Source: Dasyornis broadbenti (Eukaryota; Chordata; Aves; Passeriformes; Dasyornithidae). Taken from it: a stretch of DNA of 64,000 bases. The translations under genes were made by a program, and so were the position numbers. Positions 60,108 through 64,000 of the stretch are shown here, piece after piece; the stretch's first letter is position 1, and each line of letters starts with the position of its first letter. The DNA lies in assembly GCA_013397935.1 (NCBI GenBank), contig VZRN01011464.1:285105-349104 (forward strand), written 5' to 3'. The notes beneath the pieces are model-generated. The model did not search any database and was not told the DNA's origin. It saw only the letters and a program-made list of their open reading frames with translations.

Positions 60108-63100
60108 TAAAGCACTGAAGAAAGTGAGAAGCACCCAGATGAGTAAGAGTAATATAGGAAATGAGGGAGGGGGAGGGAAAGGGAAGGTAAAGGACTGCTG
60201 TAAAGAGAAAGAAGAAATTCAGAATAACATAAGTTAAAATGAGAAGAATTTATTGAACAGAGCTGAAAATTTTATTACAAAAGTAGTTATTAAGAAAAAA
60301 GTGTTTGCAAATTAGTCCTACAGAAAATGTGATTAGTGAACAGAAATAGGGTCAAAAAAGTGTTTGCAGGAGCTTTAGTAAAGGGCAGTGTTTGTCGCTG
60401 GTGTTTTTGAAATTGCAGAGAGCATGCTTTCTAAACTACTGGAAACTGTGTCCATGCTGCTCTGATTCATGTAGCATACACACAAAGTGTGAATGCTTTC
60501 CCATATTAGATGAGAAAGGAGTGGCACCCCAGTCCAAGCCTGACTTGACATCCCTTTGGGATAGCACGTATCACCTTCATTTCCTCTTTGAAAAGGTGAC
60601 AGTTATACATTTCTGCCTTAGGAGCACTGTGGTCCAATTCTTTCTCTGCCTGTGAATAGACCTGCCAGGCATCTGGGCGTAAAGGAAAGAATTCACTGTC
60701 CTTGTTTAAGCCAGTCAGGAGCTGTTAACTCCAAATTGGCTGATTGTCTTATCTCTGGCTTCAGGATGAACCTATCTAAGTGTCAGAATCTTAAGCTCTA
60801 GAGAGAACTATCGATTGAATCTTTACAGTCAAAAGTCTTTAAACCACTCAAAATGCAAGAGGGGTTTAGAGACTTCTCAGGTAAAAACTAGAGCTCTATA
60901 TTGCCATGAAAGCTCTTTTAAGTGCAACCTCAATTTCTGTTCAAAAAGGCTCAAAACCAGAATGCCCTAAAAATAGTGTTCAGTGGGCATTTTCATGTCC
61001 TATACTATTTTGGTATAAAACAATGTTGGGCACACAATGTAAATCATTAAGAATCTATCCACTGAATTCTGACATTATTCATTAAGCACATCATTTGTGT
61101 AATAGCACTTCATTAATTATAGAGCTCCTTAACAATGAAAATAATTGTCAAATAATACATTAACTGGATAACAGCAAAAGCAGGCAAATAGTATTAAGCA
61201 ATTCCTGTAATAATTCAGCATAGCAATGTTTTCTGAAATGAAACACTATAGGCAAGTATTAACAGTTTACCTGTGTGAAATTATTAGCTCTTTCAAATTA
61301 ACTCTCTCTTGAGCTTTTACAAAGCGGTGTTGTGCAAGACCACAGACAACAGAGCACTCCACTTTCACCACATGCAGAATATTGATCTAGACTCCTGTGA
61401 TTAAAATCCTATTAATATAAAGTAGCTCTGTTTAATATACACAGACATATGCATGTTGATAAATGATTCCCAGACATACTAAAAGCCTATTGAAAACTAC
61501 CTTGAAAATTTAATGTAAGAAAAGGAATAACTTTTCCTACATTTAGAAATGCCAGATTAATTTTTATTATCTACAATAGCTAAATTCAAACATTTTAAGT
61601 AACTCACAGTAGTGTATTTAGAAATTTTCTTCTTTAAAAAGCATCACAACTAAGTGAATTTGGAGTTGTAGTTAGAGCAGAAACCACATGTCATTTTTAA
61701 TATGGAAAATAATTTGTCTGGGTTTCTTTGTCTGGCTACACATGACAAACTTTTATAACTAGAAAAATCCATTACACTCTTCATTATATTAATTAAAAAG
61801 AAAAAAAAATTTTTTCAAAAAGCCAGTTATATTAGCAGCCAGGGAAAGATTCATTTTGTGTTATGTATACCTTTAAAATTTGTGAAGTATTTATTTCAGA
61901 AGCAACTTTGCACCCTGGGAAAGTCTCAGGGTGCACTATTTGGGCAGATTCACATGCAAGACTAAATTGTTGGATTGAACTGGTAGCAAGTGAGAGTTTG
62001 CAGCACTTTATTTATAGATAACATCAGTGTACACAGCATGTAATAGTTCACATGCTCCTCTCTGTTCTTCCCGAAGTATGCTACTGGTTATGCTACAATT
62101 CCGTCTACATGGTCCCAACATATTCAGTAATGTTCTTTTGAGATAATGTTTACTAACTGCTGCTGAGGATTTTCCAGCTGTAAGAGCTGAGGTGAAGTGC
62201 TTTATGAAGTACTTTGTAATTTATGGCTATATAGGTCAAAATAAGCAGCCTGTCATGTTAACCAAACCCTCAGTCTTACAGGTTTTCTTTTTTTCCCAAG
62301 GACTTACACAACATAGCTAATGACGTTAAACTCACTATATATATCTCAGAAGGATTAAGGTGATAATCCCACTTACTGAACCCTGAAGACAATTTCCTTG
62401 TAGTTCTCTACACTACAAATTCTATATCCTCTTTCTTCAACCCTGATCATACCAGATAAATATTATGGTGCAATCTGAGAATTTTTTAGCCCTGTTTCTT
62501 CCATATTTTTTTGCATCACTGAAGTATGGATGTTACTTGATTTGGATATGCATAGGATAAAACTTTTCATTTTACCAGTTCTCATAATTAGGCCTTTGCT
62601 TTCAGTTATGGTACATGCCATCTTTTTCAGAGATGGACCTAATTTAATTTTTTTTTTTCTTTCAGTCAAAGGTTGGAAATAGAAAGTACTAATAGGCAGA
62701 AGTGATGCAAGTGCTTTGTGATATATGAGAGAGCTTCAGAACCAGCAAATGCAGGAGGAAATGTCCGATGTCATCAGGTGGGAAATATAAAACTGAAATG
62801 TGACACTGAATGGGGAGTAGACACCAAGCAGGTGAAAAACTGAAACTAAGAACCAGTTGGGGAGCATGTCTGGGAGATGTTTCTTGTTAGATGCTGGAAA
62901 ACTGTGGGGAAATAGTTGTAGGTAGGTGAAAACTCTACAACAGTGATATTTTCCATGGGAGTGAGGCAGAACTGTGTGAACAGAGGGCTGCTGCGTAAGA
63001 AAATATAGCTCTCAAGGGAATGAGAAAGCACTTTTAAATAAAGAAAACTTTTGCCTAGAAGGTTGCTGCCTTATTCGTTCCTGAAGCAGAAGGGAAGTGA

Positions 63101-64000
63101 CACAAGAATAACTGACCACAGGACAGTCAGCTACACCATACCAGGTGACCCAGAATAGCTTCACATGAGAATGCTCTTTCTTTTCAGGTAATAACAGGCA
63201 GTGACACTTTGTGACTTTAACCTCTCAGGCAGCAGAAGGTGTCTGAAATGCCATCTTGGCAGAATTTAGAAGGAATGCAGGACAACCATGCTGACCTTGC
63301 TTGGATACCTGAGATGACCACAGACACAGAAAAGTCTTCAAGGAAATGTTCTGCAAAGGATTCAAGTCTGCAAAGATAGGATTCAAAAGGTCTAACTAGA
63401 GCCTTTTAAGATCCAAAAATGACATATCCCTGGGACTAATTATGTCGATTTTTGGGCATATATTCCTTCTGATTCCCTCCTTCTTGACCCATGAGTCCTG
63501 TATTAGGAATTCTTTAGACTCCTGCTTGGCATTCCCATACATATTCTGTCAAAACATAACCTGTATGGTAATTTGAGGCACTGAAGTCCTTTCTTCCCCT
63601 CTCTAGGTGCAGGTGGGCGAATTCTTGAGCTGAACATGCTAAATACCAGACTGAGAGAAGGGACTACATGTGTAAGCTCAAAAGAGGTTTAACGGAGAAG
63701 CCTTGCTGCACTACCAAGGCAGCCACCTTCAGTTTCAGATGTAGCCATCCATGCCTTTGTACTGTCTCGCTGGTCAGCATGGACTTCCTAACCCTCAGCG
63801 ACCTTACACAAGTAAGGTCCAGTCAAAAACGCTGTCTTCCATTAAATGCAAATTGACCTGGGAGTGTAATTCAACTGTTTGAACTTCATTGTGGCCATGG
63901 TAGATAACTCTTGGATGTTACAGTGCTGAGCACTGCGTATCCTGAGAGCCTTTGCTTCTGTGAGTCGTCTGGTACAGGGCATTGAGAAGATGCACCAATT
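60108..64000. other. Intergenic sequence, no gene recognised
   Basis: No repeat family recognised. A purine-rich patch lies at 60160-60215. The stretch 61030-61300 is rich in ATTAA/TAATTA words and free of simple repeats, like many conserved non-coding elements, but conservation cannot be seen here. Frames 60392-60655 (+), 62463-62669 (-) and 63668-63856 (+) show no motif. Confidence 0.45.

Overview
The window reads as AT-rich, non-coding nuclear DNA of a bird, most likely a passerine. Three things support this. CR1 LINE copies of different ages end in the avian ATTCTGTG-type tail. Two SINEs combine a tRNA-Ile head with a CR1-type tail, the structure I know as TguSINE1 of songbirds. Retroviral LTRs include one followed by a tRNA-Lys-type primer binding site. 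I recognise no protein-coding gene, tRNA gene, rRNA gene, CpG island or CRISPR array. No open reading frame could be assigned to a host protein family; the longest one, at about 49.8-50.4 kb, lies antisense to a decayed reverse transcriptase. The best reading is an intergenic region or a very long intron.

Layout. 1-380 holds the 3' part of an endogenous retrovirus LTR and its primer binding site, cut by the window edge. 4.1-5.1 kb is a solo LTR with a 6-bp target duplication. 6.66-6.75 kb has a 40-bp exact duplication around a single N, probably an assembly join, followed by a (TAA)n microsatellite. SINEs lie at 7.4 kb (+) and 13.3 kb (-). 15.8-16.5 kb is a decayed CR1-like ORF2 fragment. 22.6-23.7 kb is a minus-strand LTR. 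32.06-33.86 kb is the most structured locus: an older CR1 split by a younger one, with the junction readable to the base. Very old LINE relics on the minus strand lie at about 37.5, 43.9 and 50 kb. A minus-strand CR1 tail is at 40.4 kb, a possible ancient tRNA-SINE at 56.1 kb, and a 5'-truncated CR1 at 59.7 kb.

No operon or pathway is visible. The content is a layered record of retroelement insertion: relics recognisable only by eroded RT motifs, then older CR1s and SINEs, then younger CR1s and LTRs. I found no convincing undescribed biological system. The most useful leads are the CR1-in-CR1 nest, the duplication around N, an unassigned 54-bp repeat pair (43.6 and 45.1 kb) whose differences are all transitions, and a few open segments flanked by good splice-like sites. 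Those segments lie on both strands, so at least some are chance.
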